Counted from the first letter of the stretch, positions 1-5,784 are shown. The stretch: 6,976 nt of DNA from Bacillota bacterium (GCA_029219125.1 JAQXSU010000179.1:1-6976); one strand, 5' to 3'. A program made the numbers and translations. The notes: generated from the letters alone by a model not told the origin.

Positions 1-94
1 GGCGCAGTGCCGGCGGGCGAATGTCTGTCTGCTCATGCAACATGCAATATGTATGTCGCAAGCAGTATGTATGTCGCAGTATGTATCTTATTCC
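1..94. repeat. Spacer downstream of kce with short direct repeats
   Basis: This is non-coding sequence between the kce stop codon and the left edge. It holds two perfect copies of the 13-mer TATGTATGTCGCA (48-60 and 66-78) and a truncated third copy, TATGTAT (80-86). Just beside them is a perfect tandem pair of the 7-mer CATGCAA (34-40 and 41-47). I see no hairpin followed by a T-run on the minus strand, so kce does not visibly terminate here and the message may run on into a gene off the edge. The repeats look like slippage products in a spacer; no function can be read from them. Confidence 0.6.
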
Positions 95-925
95 TTATTT
101 CAGCGGAGCCAGGCCCAGGATTTCTCTTGCTTCTGCAGGAGTTGCAACTTCTCTGCCCAGCATCTTAGCCAGTTCAACAACCTTGGCAACCATCTGACCG
201 TTGGATTCAGCCAGTACGCCTTTTTCCATGTACAGGTTGTCTTCGAAACCAACTCTTACATGGCCGCCCATGGAGATGGTAGCAGCTGCGATGTGCCATG
301 CGTTCTTGCCCAGGCCGGTAGCGGTCCAGGTGGAACCTGCAGGGATGGAACCAACCATGAATACCAGGTCACGAATGGTAGCGCTCATCTGTACGCCCAG
401 TACGAAGTCCCAGTGCAGCGGGTGAACCAGCAGGCCCTTTCTGTCAGCAACCTTCAGAGCAGTGTCAATCATGCCCTTGTCGAATACTTCCAGTTCCGGC
501 TTGATACCTCTTTCCTTCAGGATCTTGGCAAAGTTTACGATGGTGTTGTCGGTGTTGGTGAATACTTCATCGCCGCCGAAGTTGCAGGTACCGCAGTCCA
601 GAGTAGCCATTTCCGGAGTCGGAACCACTTCGGTAGACTGTAATCTTTCCAGGTCGGTCATGCCAACTGCACCGCCGGTGGAAGGCTGAATGATAACATC
701 CGGGCATTCTTTTCTGATGGCGTCGATGCATTCCTGGAATCTGCCCTTGTCCTGTGTCGGGGTACCGTCATCCCATCTTACATGCAGATGAATCAGAGCA
801 GCGCCGGCATCATATGCTGACTTGGCTTCTCTTACGATTTCTTCTACAGTGTAAGGAACGTTCGGGTTCTGTTCCTTCGTTACTTCTGCGCCGCAGATGC
901 AGGCGCTGATGATTAATTTGTCCAT
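95..925 (-). CDS. kce: 3-keto-5-aminohexanoate cleavage enzyme (BKACE/DUF849 family)
   Basis: A cytoplasmic zinc enzyme of anaerobic lysine fermentation. From family knowledge, Kce condenses 3-keto-5-aminohexanoate with acetyl-CoA to give acetoacetate and L-3-aminobutyryl-CoA. The 276 residues match the usual family length. Visible motifs are Glu14 in GAE, the metal ligands His46 and His48 in IHLH, Ser82 in STGG, and Arg224 with Glu228-Asp229 in GFEDN; these line up with substrate- and zinc-binding residues of characterised Kce. The end AREILGL is also typical. The ATG at 925 has GAGGAG (940-935) nine bases upstream. Codon use is sharply biased: 10 of 11 arginines are AGA, against 1 of 18 in rapZ, which suggests high expression or a separate origin. 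It has its own promoter and leader. Other BKACE enzymes cleave other beta-keto acids, so the exact substrate is inferred from residue conservation. Confidence 0.88.
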   Translation of the reverse strand: MDKLIISACICGAEVTKEQNPNVPYTVEEIVREAKSAYDAGAALIHLHVRWDDGTPTQDKGRFQECIDAIRKECPDVIIQPSTGGAVGMTDLERLQSTEVVPTPEMATLDCGTCNFGGDEVFTNTDNTIVNFAKILKERGIKPELEVFDKGMIDTALKVADRKGLLVHPLHWDFVLGVQMSATIRDLVFMVGSIPAGSTWTATGLGKNAWHIAAATISMGGHVRVGFEDNLYMEKGVLAESNGQMVAKVVELAKMLGREVATPAEAREILGLAPLK

Positions 926-1029
926 TTCTCTACACTCCTCTTAACATTATAATGTAATACGTTGTTGTTCCGGGTTCATCCACGGTCGGCAGATTACACT
1001 GCCCTCGCCGAAAACCCACAGTTATAATT
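926..1029 (-). promoter_or_regulatory. kce 5' leader with hairpin and 12-bp palindrome
   Basis: From the predicted promoter, transcription would start near 1023, leaving about 98 nt before the kce start codon. On the minus strand the leader holds a 5-bp stem GGCAG/CTGCC (1003-999 with 992-988) around a 6-nt loop. An outer 3-bp CGG/CCG stem may extend it through an internal loop. Nearer the gene is a perfect 12-bp palindrome ACATTATAATGT (944-955), only three bases upstream of the GAGGAG ribosome binding site, where it could act as an operator or as a weak stem masking that site. I do not recognise a known riboswitch class; it is too short and lacks the conserved cores of the lysine riboswitch. 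There is no T-run to suggest attenuation. Confidence 0.45.
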
Positions 1030-1058
1030 ATTATACCACTAAAGGTCGCGATGTTCAA
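1030..1058 (-). promoter_or_regulatory. Sigma-A-type promoter for kce, overlapping the rapZ 3' end
   Basis: On the minus strand, TTGAAC (1058-1053) is followed by a 17-nt spacer and a perfect TATAAT (1035-1030). The spacer ends in TGG, giving an extended -10 (TGN-TATAAT). The -35 lies inside the last codons of rapZ and the -10 in the spacer after its TAG stop. This is the best promoter match I found in the window and supports kce being transcribed separately from the upstream genes. Confidence 0.7.
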
Positions 1059-1890
1059 GGGTTACCCTGCGGCCTTCCTCACGAAATATTCTGGCCATTT
1101 CGTTGGCCACCGCCACAGAGCGGTGATGGCCGCCGGTGCAGCCGAAGGCGATACACAGACTGTACTTTCCTTCCTTCACATAGCACGGAATCAGCCGGGC
1201 CAGCATCTGATGCATGGATTCGATGAACTCCTGGGTCACCCGGTGCTTCAGCACATACTGGGAAACTTTTTTGTTATTGCCCGTCAGATTTTTCAGGCTG
1301 GGCACATAATACGGATTGGGAATGAACCGGACATCCATAACGATGTCCGCCTCCTGCGGCACACCCTTCTTAAATCCGAAGGACTGGATATCAATCAGGA
1401 AGGAATCCTTTTCTTTTCCGTCATTGAACAGATCATCCAGCTGGGCATTGAATTCCGCCACCTTCAGGAAGGAGGTGTCGATAATATAGGTTGCCTGACT
1501 CCGAAGCCCCGCCAGCATCTCCCGTTCCTTGGCGATGATCTCGTGAGAAATCGGTGCCATGCTGAGAGGATGCACCCGTCGGTTTTCCTTATACCTGCGG
1601 ATCAGCGCCTGATCCGACGCCTCGATATACAGGATCTTGAAATCCAGTGCGTTGTCCCGCGCCAACTCGCCCACGATGTCCTCGATGCCGCCCAGAAACT
1701 GGCCGCCGCGGATGTCGATGACGAAAGCTGCTTTCGTAATTTCCTTCTTGCCGCTGAGGGCAAGATCGATAAAATTTTTAATCAGGGCCGGCGGCATGTT
1801 ATCGATGCAATAGTAGTCCCGGTCCTCAAACCAGTCTGCCGCCTTGGTTTTTCCTGCCCCGGAAAGGCCTGTGATGATGACAACCTCCAT
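1039..1890 (-). CDS. rapZ: RapZ/YvcJ family nucleotide-binding protein (RNase adapter)
   Basis: A cytoplasmic P-loop protein. In enterobacteria RapZ guides RNase E to the small RNA GlmZ and so tunes amino-sugar synthesis. The Firmicutes homologue YvcJ binds and hydrolyses nucleotides, but its role is less clear. All family hallmarks are present in 283 residues: Walker A GLSGAGKT (8-15), YYCIDN (26-31), the NRRVHPL block (103-109), DVRFIPNPYYVPSLKNLTG (186-204), and the C-terminal GCTGGHHRSV (250-259). The length is normal. The ATG at 1890 follows GAGGA with five bases between; an in-frame TAA in the spacer and the lack of other starts rule out an upstream start. It lies 67 nt after the PHP gene and is probably in the same unit as murB, a pairing that fits cell-wall precursor metabolism. 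The yvcK and whiA genes that often follow rapZ in Firmicutes are absent here. Confidence 0.93.
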   Translation of the reverse strand: MEVVIITGLSGAGKTKAADWFEDRDYYCIDNMPPALIKNFIDLALSGKKEITKAAFVIDIRGGQFLGGIEDIVGELARDNALDFKILYIEASDQALIRRYKENRRVHPLSMAPISHEIIAKEREMLAGLRSQATYIIDTSFLKVAEFNAQLDDLFNDGKEKDSFLIDIQSFGFKKGVPQEADIVMDVRFIPNPYYVPSLKNLTGNNKKVSQYVLKHRVTQEFIESMHQMLARLIPCYVKEGKYSLCIAFGCTGGHHRSVAVANEMARIFREEGRRVTLEHRDL

Positions 1891-1897
1891 ACGTCCT

Positions 1898-1960
1898 CGC
1901 TTTCTTCTTGCTGTCGCTTTCTTCTTGCTGTCGCTTTTTCCTGCTGCTTACTGCTGCTTA
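1898..1960 (-). repeat. Two tandem repeats in the PHP-rapZ spacer
   Basis: The 67-nt spacer is largely made of tandem repeats. On the plus strand, the 17-mer CGCTTTCTTCTTGCTGT occurs twice without mismatch (1898-1914, 1915-1931), and a partial third copy follows from 1932. Next to it, the 10-mer CTGCTGCTTA occurs twice (1941-1950, 1951-1960). In the mRNA the 10-mer reads TAAGCAGCAG, so the first copy begins with the PHP stop codon itself. The transcript here is purine-rich (AAGAAGAAAGCGA) just ahead of the rapZ ribosome binding site. Replication slippage is the simplest origin. Confidence 0.85.
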
Positions 1961-2749
1961 CTTCTGTTTTTTCTCGATGTTGACGATTCTGGCAGGATCC
2001 AGACCCGCTGCCAGCGCCCGTGCCAGAGAACCCTGGAAGGTCCCCACCGCCTGCGGCACATGGGCATCGCTGCCGATGATGAACTTCACGTCGCAGCGTG
2101 CTGCAATCCGGATTTCCTCCTCCGTCAGGCGCTGATGCTTCATGTTGATTTCCATCAGCGTCCCCGTGTCGGCACAGGCTTTGGCGATGTCCTCTATATC
2201 GAACGGCCCCTTGTCCCCCGGGTGGGTCAGTACGTCGATCTTGTTATTGTACAAAGCATCCAGAATCATGGCAGTATTCTTCACCTTCAGGGTTGAGTCG
2301 CCGCCGAAGAATCCCGTGTGGCTGCTGATCCAGTTGGGCACGCAGCCCGCCCCGGTCAGACCGAAATGGTAGCCCGCCAGTACGATGTCAAATTCGGCTT
2401 TTTCTTCTTCCGTCAGATCGATGTACGGCGCTGTCCGCTTCGTGTTGGCTTCGATTCCCAGCAAAATTTTCACATCCTGGTATATCTCCTGCAGACGCCC
2501 GATCTCCGCCCGGATTTCTTTCACTTTTTTCATATCAAAGCCGTAGGTCAGATGACCCGGGCCGTGGTCTGTGATGGCGATGGCAGAAAGACCCTTCTCA
2601 TGGGCTTCCCGCACGTTATCCTCCACGGTTCCCTTCCCGTGGGAGTAGATGGTGTGGGTGTGATAATCGTACAGCATCCGGTATTCGTCCGCCATCTGCA
2701 GATACCGGGTCATGTCCTGTGTCTCATGCGTTTCATGCTTCTTACCCAA
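1958..2749 (-). CDS. PHP-domain metal-dependent phosphoesterase
   Basis: A predicted cytoplasmic phosphoesterase of the polymerase-and-histidinol-phosphatase (PHP) superfamily, YcdX-like; its substrate is unknown. The 263 residues show the full set of metal ligands in order: HTH (His30, His32), His37, DHG (Asp61-His62), Glu100 in GIEAN, His128 in GYH, His176 in THPG, and Asp228/His230 in SDAH. The start is a TTG at 2749, supported by GGAGGTG seven bases upstream (2763-2757). The next methionine (residue 13, ATG at 2713) has no comparable site. The start overlaps the murB stop by 8 nt, indicating translational coupling. In Firmicutes this kind of gene is often found between murB and rapZ, but the link to cell-wall metabolism is only contextual. 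A histidinol-phosphatase role is unlikely because no histidine genes are nearby. Confidence 0.87.
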   Translation of the reverse strand: MGKKHETHETQDMTRYLQMADEYRMLYDYHTHTIYSHGKGTVEDNVREAHEKGLSAIAITDHGPGHLTYGFDMKKVKEIRAEIGRLQEIYQDVKILLGIEANTKRTAPYIDLTEEEKAEFDIVLAGYHFGLTGAGCVPNWISSHTGFFGGDSTLKVKNTAMILDALYNNKIDVLTHPGDKGPFDIEDIAKACADTGTLMEINMKHQRLTEEEIRIAARCDVKFIIGSDAHVPQAVGTFQGSLARALAAGLDPARIVNIEKKQK

Positions 2750-3677
2750 TAATCCGCACCTCCGGTTCCAGTTCTACGCCGAATTTGTCATACACCGTGT
2801 TCTGCACCAGGGCGATCAGGTCCAGAATATCGGTGGCTGTGGCTCCGCCGGTGTTGATGATGAATCCGCTGTGGAGGACGGAAACCTGAGCGCCGCCTAC
2901 GGAAACACCTTTCAGGCCGGCATCCTCGATGAGCTTGCCGGCAAAATATCCTTCCGGCCGCTTGAAGGTGCTGCCGGCGCTTGGATACTGAACCGGCTGC
3001 TTGCTGTTGCGCTTCTCCGCCAGTTCCCGCATGCGGGAAGCGATCTCTTCCGGATTGCCGGAAGCAAGCTGAAGCGCCGCTTCGGTGACGATATAACCGT
3101 TTTCTGCCAGCGCGCTGCGGCGGTAGCCCAGGGCAAGCTCTCCGGCAGAAAACTCCCGCACCTGCCTGCCGTCCGGCGAAACCGCCCGGACGGAGACCAG
3201 CACATCCTTCATGTCCCCGCCGTAAGCCCCGGCATTCATAAACACTGCGCCGCCAAGACTGCCCGGAATCCCGCTGGCAAACTCAAACCCGGTGAGCGAT
3301 TCCGAGAGGATATATTTTGCGAGGGAGGAAAGGAGCACGGCCGCACCACAGCGCACTCTGCCGCCCTCTTCATGGGCCATCCGACCGAAATCACCCTCCG
3401 AAGAAAGCCGAATCACCACGCCGTCATAGCCGCTGTCGCGGAACAAGGTGTTGGAGCCGTTCCCCAGAAGCATGGCTTTCACACCGGCCTCCGCCACATC
3501 GGCCAGCACCTGCCGCAGCTTTGCCTCCGTCGATACGTTCACCAGCACCGCTGCGCTGCCGCCCGCCTTAAATGATGTATATCTGCTCATGGGTGCATCC
3601 GTCTGCACCTCAATGTTCTCTGTTTTCCACCGGTTCGCCAGCACCTGCGCCGTCCGGATTGCATCGTTCTTTTCCAA
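2742..3677 (-). CDS. murB: UDP-N-acetylenolpyruvoylglucosamine reductase
   Basis: A cytoplasmic FAD enzyme that uses NADPH to reduce UDP-GlcNAc-enolpyruvate to UDP-MurNAc, the second committed step of peptidoglycan synthesis. I start it at a TTG (3677), giving 311 residues, because AAGGAGG lies six bases upstream (3690-3684); the frame stays open to 3719 but without such a site. Using this numbering, the sequence shows SRYTSF (31-36), the FAD-binding GNGSN (72-76), GIPGSLGGAVFMNAGAYGG (136-154), the YR pair (185-186), SAGSTF with the proton-donor Ser236, and C-terminal Glu306 in LEPEVRIIG. The compact form, without the long insertion of the E. coli enzyme, is the type usual in Firmicutes. Its 5' end overlaps the AI-2E gene by 68 nt and its 3' end overlaps the PHP gene by 8 nt, so all three are probably co-translated from one message. 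Confidence 0.95.
   Translation of the reverse strand: MEKNDAIRTAQVLANRWKTENIEVQTDAPMSRYTSFKAGGSAAVLVNVSTEAKLRQVLADVAEAGVKAMLLGNGSNTLFRDSGYDGVVIRLSSEGDFGRMAHEEGGRVRCGAAVLLSSLAKYILSESLTGFEFASGIPGSLGGAVFMNAGAYGGDMKDVLVSVRAVSPDGRQVREFSAGELALGYRRSALAENGYIVTEAALQLASGNPEEIASRMRELAEKRNSKQPVQYPSAGSTFKRPEGYFAGKLIEDAGLKGVSVGGAQVSVLHSGFIINTGGATATDILDLIALVQNTVYDKFGVELEPEVRIIG
2757..2763 (-). promoter_or_regulatory. Ribosome binding site deciding the PHP TTG start
   Basis: GGAGGTG lies inside the last codons of murB, seven bases before a TTG. It selects the TTG at 2749 over the ATG at 2713, which has no good site, and places the initiation region across the murB stop codon. Confidence 0.75.
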
Positions 3678-4902
3678 AGATATCCTCCTTTTTGATTTTG
3701 TACTTGTCGAAAGTCTCATACACCGCCGTGTCCGTCGGCCGTCCTTTGGCCGCCAGCCGGTTATTGATGAACCGGGTCATGTAAATATAGAAGATGGCGA
3801 AGCACGGAACGCCCAGAATCATGCCGGCGAATCCGAAGAGGCCGCCGCCTACGATGATGGCGAACATGACCCAGAAGCTGGCCAGTCCCGTGGTGTCCCC
3901 CAGAATTTTCGGTCCGATGATATTGCCGTCCACCTGCTGCAGCACCAGAACCAGAATGATGAATTTCAGCGCCGCCACCGGATCTACGATCAGCAGCAGA
4001 ATGGCAGACGGAATGGCTCCGATGAACGGTCCGAAAAACGGAATCACGTTGGTAATGCCCACGATGACACTGATCAGGGTCGCCAGCGGAAGTCCCAGCA
4101 GGGACATGGCGACGAAGCAGATGATGCCGATGATGATGGAATCGATGATTTTGCCGTTGATGAAGCCGCCGAAGGTCCGGTTGGTCAGATACCCCAGCTC
4201 AAAGATATCCTCTGCCCGCTGCGGCGTGCAAAGTGCCAGAATGGCCTTTTTCGCCTGGGCCTGGAACATTTCCTTGCTGTTGAGCACATACACGCAGATG
4301 ATCAGGGCCACGAACCCGTCAAACACCAGGTTCACCGTACTGATGACACCCACCGAAACACCGCTGAGAACCATGTCCACTGCCGGCCGCACCTGTCCCT
4401 GGAACCATTCCAGGAATTTGTCGGTGAGATTTTCCAGGTTGCCCTGCAGCAGAGACACCAGTTCCGGATTTTCCTGGATATTTTCCACAAACCAGTTGTT
4501 CAGCCGGTTCACCGTATCCGGCAGCTGGTAGATGATTCCCAGTATACTGTCGATCAGATCCGGAATGATCAGCACCAGGAAGCCGGCCACCGCTGCGATC
4601 AGCGTGGAAACGGAAACGAGTGTCGCCGTAAAACGGGCGATTTTATATGCCCGGGTCTTCTTTCTCACCCGGTTTTCCAGGTTGTGGTACACTCTTCTCA
4701 CCACCCAGTTGTAGATGGGACAAAGCAGATAGGCCAGGATGATTCCCACATAAAACGGATTGAGGATGTCGTTGATCGCTGCAATCCCCGCCCGCAGGCT
4801 GTCGGAATTATGTATGACAAACCAGGCGCAGATCAGAGCCAGTCCCACCAGAAACAGCATGATCCCCTGTTTTATATATTTATTCGTGATCTTTACTTTC
4901 AT
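3610..4902 (-). CDS. AI-2E family transporter (multi-pass membrane protein)
   Basis: An integral membrane protein of the AI-2E/PerM family. Characterised members export autoinducer-2 or move sodium and protons, and the substrate here cannot be predicted. Hydrophobic segments lie near residues 14-30, 49-68, 91-117, 186-207 and 255-285, followed by several between 286 and 376. A soluble loop (about 118-180) sits in the middle, as is usual. Family motifs are NVIPFFGPFIGAIPS (285-299) and QQVDGNIIGPKILG (322-335). The ATG at 4902 follows GGAGGAA (4917-4911) by eight bases. At 430 residues it is on the long side, because a charged tail (about 384-430) runs on through the murB start region and overlaps murB by 68 nt. 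It lies 56 nt downstream of the Fic-like gene. The family assignment is firm; the transported compound is not. Confidence 0.9.
   Translation of the reverse strand: MKVKITNKYIKQGIMLFLVGLALICAWFVIHNSDSLRAGIAAINDILNPFYVGIILAYLLCPIYNWVVRRVYHNLENRVRKKTRAYKIARFTATLVSVSTLIAAVAGFLVLIIPDLIDSILGIIYQLPDTVNRLNNWFVENIQENPELVSLLQGNLENLTDKFLEWFQGQVRPAVDMVLSGVSVGVISTVNLVFDGFVALIICVYVLNSKEMFQAQAKKAILALCTPQRAEDIFELGYLTNRTFGGFINGKIIDSIIIGIICFVAMSLLGLPLATLISVIVGITNVIPFFGPFIGAIPSAILLLIVDPVAALKFIILVLVLQQVDGNIIGPKILGDTTGLASFWVMFAIIVGGGLFGFAGMILGVPCFAIFYIYMTRFINNRLAAKGRPTDTAVYETFDKYKIKKEDIFGKERCNPDGAGAGEPVENREH
3684..3690 (-). promoter_or_regulatory. Ribosome binding site deciding the murB TTG start
   Basis: AAGGAGG is a near-perfect anti-16S match, six bases before the TTG at 3677. 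It encodes part of KKEDI in the AI-2E tail, so murB translation begins on a message still being read in another frame. It is the reason for calling murB at 311 rather than 325 residues. Confidence 0.8.
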
Positions 4903-4942
4903 TCTGTCATTTCCTCCGCCATTTTTTCCGCGCAGATATCAG

Positions 4943-4983
4943 GATCCGGTCAGCCGGATCATCTTCCGGTCAGCTGAATCATC
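4943..4983. repeat. 20-nt imperfect tandem duplication with a perfect hairpin at the end of the Fic-like gene
   Basis: TCCGGTCAGCCGGATCATC (4945-4963) and TCCGGTCAGCTGAATCATC (4965-4983) are a tandem pair offset by 20 nt, with two mismatches in 19. The pair spans the last codons and the TGA stop of the Fic-like gene. The left copy forms a perfect 7-bp inverted repeat, GATCCGG/CCGGATC, with a 4-nt loop (4943-4960). No T-run follows on either strand, so it is not a standard intrinsic terminator; it could stabilise a 3' end or only weakly reduce read-through to the AI-2E gene. The rest of the 56-nt spacer holds the AI-2E ribosome binding site. Confidence 0.7.
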
Positions 4984-5684
4984 AGTTCCAGACGGCTATG
5001 TACCGCCCGCGCCAGATGGTCCGCCATCACCTGACTGCCGCCGCCTGCAAGATAGGCCGCAATCTCTTTATTGTATTCTTCCTCAGAAAGCTCCAACGCT
5101 GCCAGCGGCAGTCCGCTTTGAACCAGTGTATAGTACAGGATGGCGCGGGCAAGCTCCGGTGTTTTTTCGCTGTAGGGGTAGATTTCAATGCACCGGTTGT
5201 GGAGCCGGGCTGCCTTCAGGAAAGGGTTTTCTCCCGTTTCATGTCTTCCCGCAAAATCCACAAGCCTTTCCATTTCTTTCGGAATCTCTGCCGGCAGCAG
5301 GGGGCTGGCTCCATACTCCAGCAGCACGGGATTACCTCTTCGGAAGTCTTTCACTTTGGCGCCGGTGAGTATGGTGTGCATCTCCCGTATCATCTGCAGG
5401 GAGAGATCCGCCTCCATGTCGGACAGCCGGTAGATATACTGACGCAATTCCTCCAGTCTGCTGATCATCAGGTGCTCCTCGATGGGTGCACTGAGAATGC
5501 AGCCGCCTTGCAGCACCGTATCGATATCCTCCTGCCGCAGGCTGCTGCCGGAAAGGCGCAGATTCATATACAGCCATTCCCTCTTTTCCAGATCTCTCAG
5601 ATATGACCGGACCTGTTCCGGGAAAGGCTGGCGGTTATGCAATATGACCAGTTTTTTTCGAATTTCTCGCAGCACCCCGTTCAC
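4959..5684 (-). CDS. Degenerate Fic-fold protein (catalytic motif lost)
   Basis: A 241-residue cytoplasmic protein that aligns along its length with Fic-domain proteins, which normally transfer AMP or other phosphate-containing groups to target proteins. Landmarks in order are an N-terminal helix ending REWLYMNL (35-42), matching the usual EWTYNSN; LRQEDIDTVLQGG (49-61), matching LTxxExxxLLxG; FRRGN (114-118); a proline-rich stretch; and AARLHNRCIEI (158-168). The catalytic loop HPFx(D/E)GNGRxxR is here Y169-P-Y-S-E-K-T-P-E-L-A-R180. The catalytic His and the GNGR anion-binding residues are gone, keeping only Pro170, Glu173 and Arg180. The inhibitory motif IEGN reads LSGS (44-47), so its Glu is lost too. 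The start is a GTG with a weak site (AAGAG); a second GTG lies at codon 4. The frame is intact. The fold call is from motif order and needs a profile search. It is first in the minus-strand unit. Confidence 0.72.
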   Translation of the reverse strand: MNGVLREIRKKLVILHNRQPFPEQVRSYLRDLEKREWLYMNLRLSGSSLRQEDIDTVLQGGCILSAPIEEHLMISRLEELRQYIYRLSDMEADLSLQMIREMHTILTGAKVKDFRRGNPVLLEYGASPLLPAEIPKEMERLVDFAGRHETGENPFLKAARLHNRCIEIYPYSEKTPELARAILYYTLVQSGLPLAALELSEEEYNKEIAAYLAGGGSQVMADHLARAVHSRLELMIQLTGR

Positions 5685-5716
5685 CGTCTCTTTCAGATTA
5701 TTCCACTTTTCTTTTT

Positions 5717-5745
5717 ATTTTATCATACCTTTCCGGTTTTTTCTA
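5717..5745 (-). promoter_or_regulatory. Candidate sigma-A promoter for the minus-strand unit
   Basis: On the minus strand, TAGAAA (5745-5740, four of six matches to the -35 consensus) is followed by a 17-nt spacer ending in TGA and then TAAAAT (5722-5717), an extended -10. Transcription would begin near 5710, about 25 nt before the GTG of the Fic-like gene. I see no equally good promoter between here and rapZ, so it may drive five genes. Confidence 0.5.
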
Positions 5746-5765
5746 TGATATACTTAGAAGTATAT
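5746..5765 (+). promoter_or_regulatory. Extended -10 promoter overlapped by an 18-bp palindrome (plus-strand unit)
   Basis: TGATATACT (5746-5754) is an extended -10 with no clear -35 at 16-18 nt. It would start transcription near 5761, about 24 nt before the phosphoesterase ATG. Over it lies the inverted repeat ATATACTT-AG-AAGTATAT (5748-5765; perfect 8-bp arms, 2-nt centre), which ends directly at the AAGGAGG ribosome binding site. This is a classic position for a repressor operator, and it also sits just upstream of the divergent -35. An AT-rich palindrome can arise by chance, so the operator role is inferred. Confidence 0.45.
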
Positions 5766-5784
5766 AAGGAGGATTTCAAAAAAA

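Noticed and set aside
946..951. A second TATAAT on the minus strand inside the kce leader palindrome
   Set aside because: There is no -35 at 16-18 nt, and the transcript would begin at or within the ribosome binding site. The promoter at 1030-1058 is much better.
926..1029. A lysine riboswitch in front of kce
   Set aside because: The leader is about 98 nt, well under the length of that class, and the expected multi-helix junction sequences are not visible.
1051..1983. A 310-codon open frame on the plus strand
   Set aside because: It is the antisense shadow of rapZ and ends in a Ser/Cys/Leu run encoded by the tandem-repeat spacer. It has no ribosome binding site and no family resemblance.
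4899..4910. A three-codon frame (ATG ACA GAA TGA) overlapping the AI-2E start
   Set aside because: Its ATG directly abuts the GGAGGAA site, too close for initiation, whereas the AI-2E ATG has normal 8-nt spacing.
4943..4960. An intrinsic terminator between the Fic-like and AI-2E genes
   Set aside because: The stem is perfect but only 7 bp, and no U-run follows on either strand.
3448..4977. A 509-codon open frame on the plus strand, the longest in the window
   Set aside because: It runs antisense to murB, the AI-2E gene and the end of the Fic-like gene, all with strong family motifs. Its product is His/Gln/Asp-rich with no recognisable domain, as expected for a shadow of GC-rich coding sequence.
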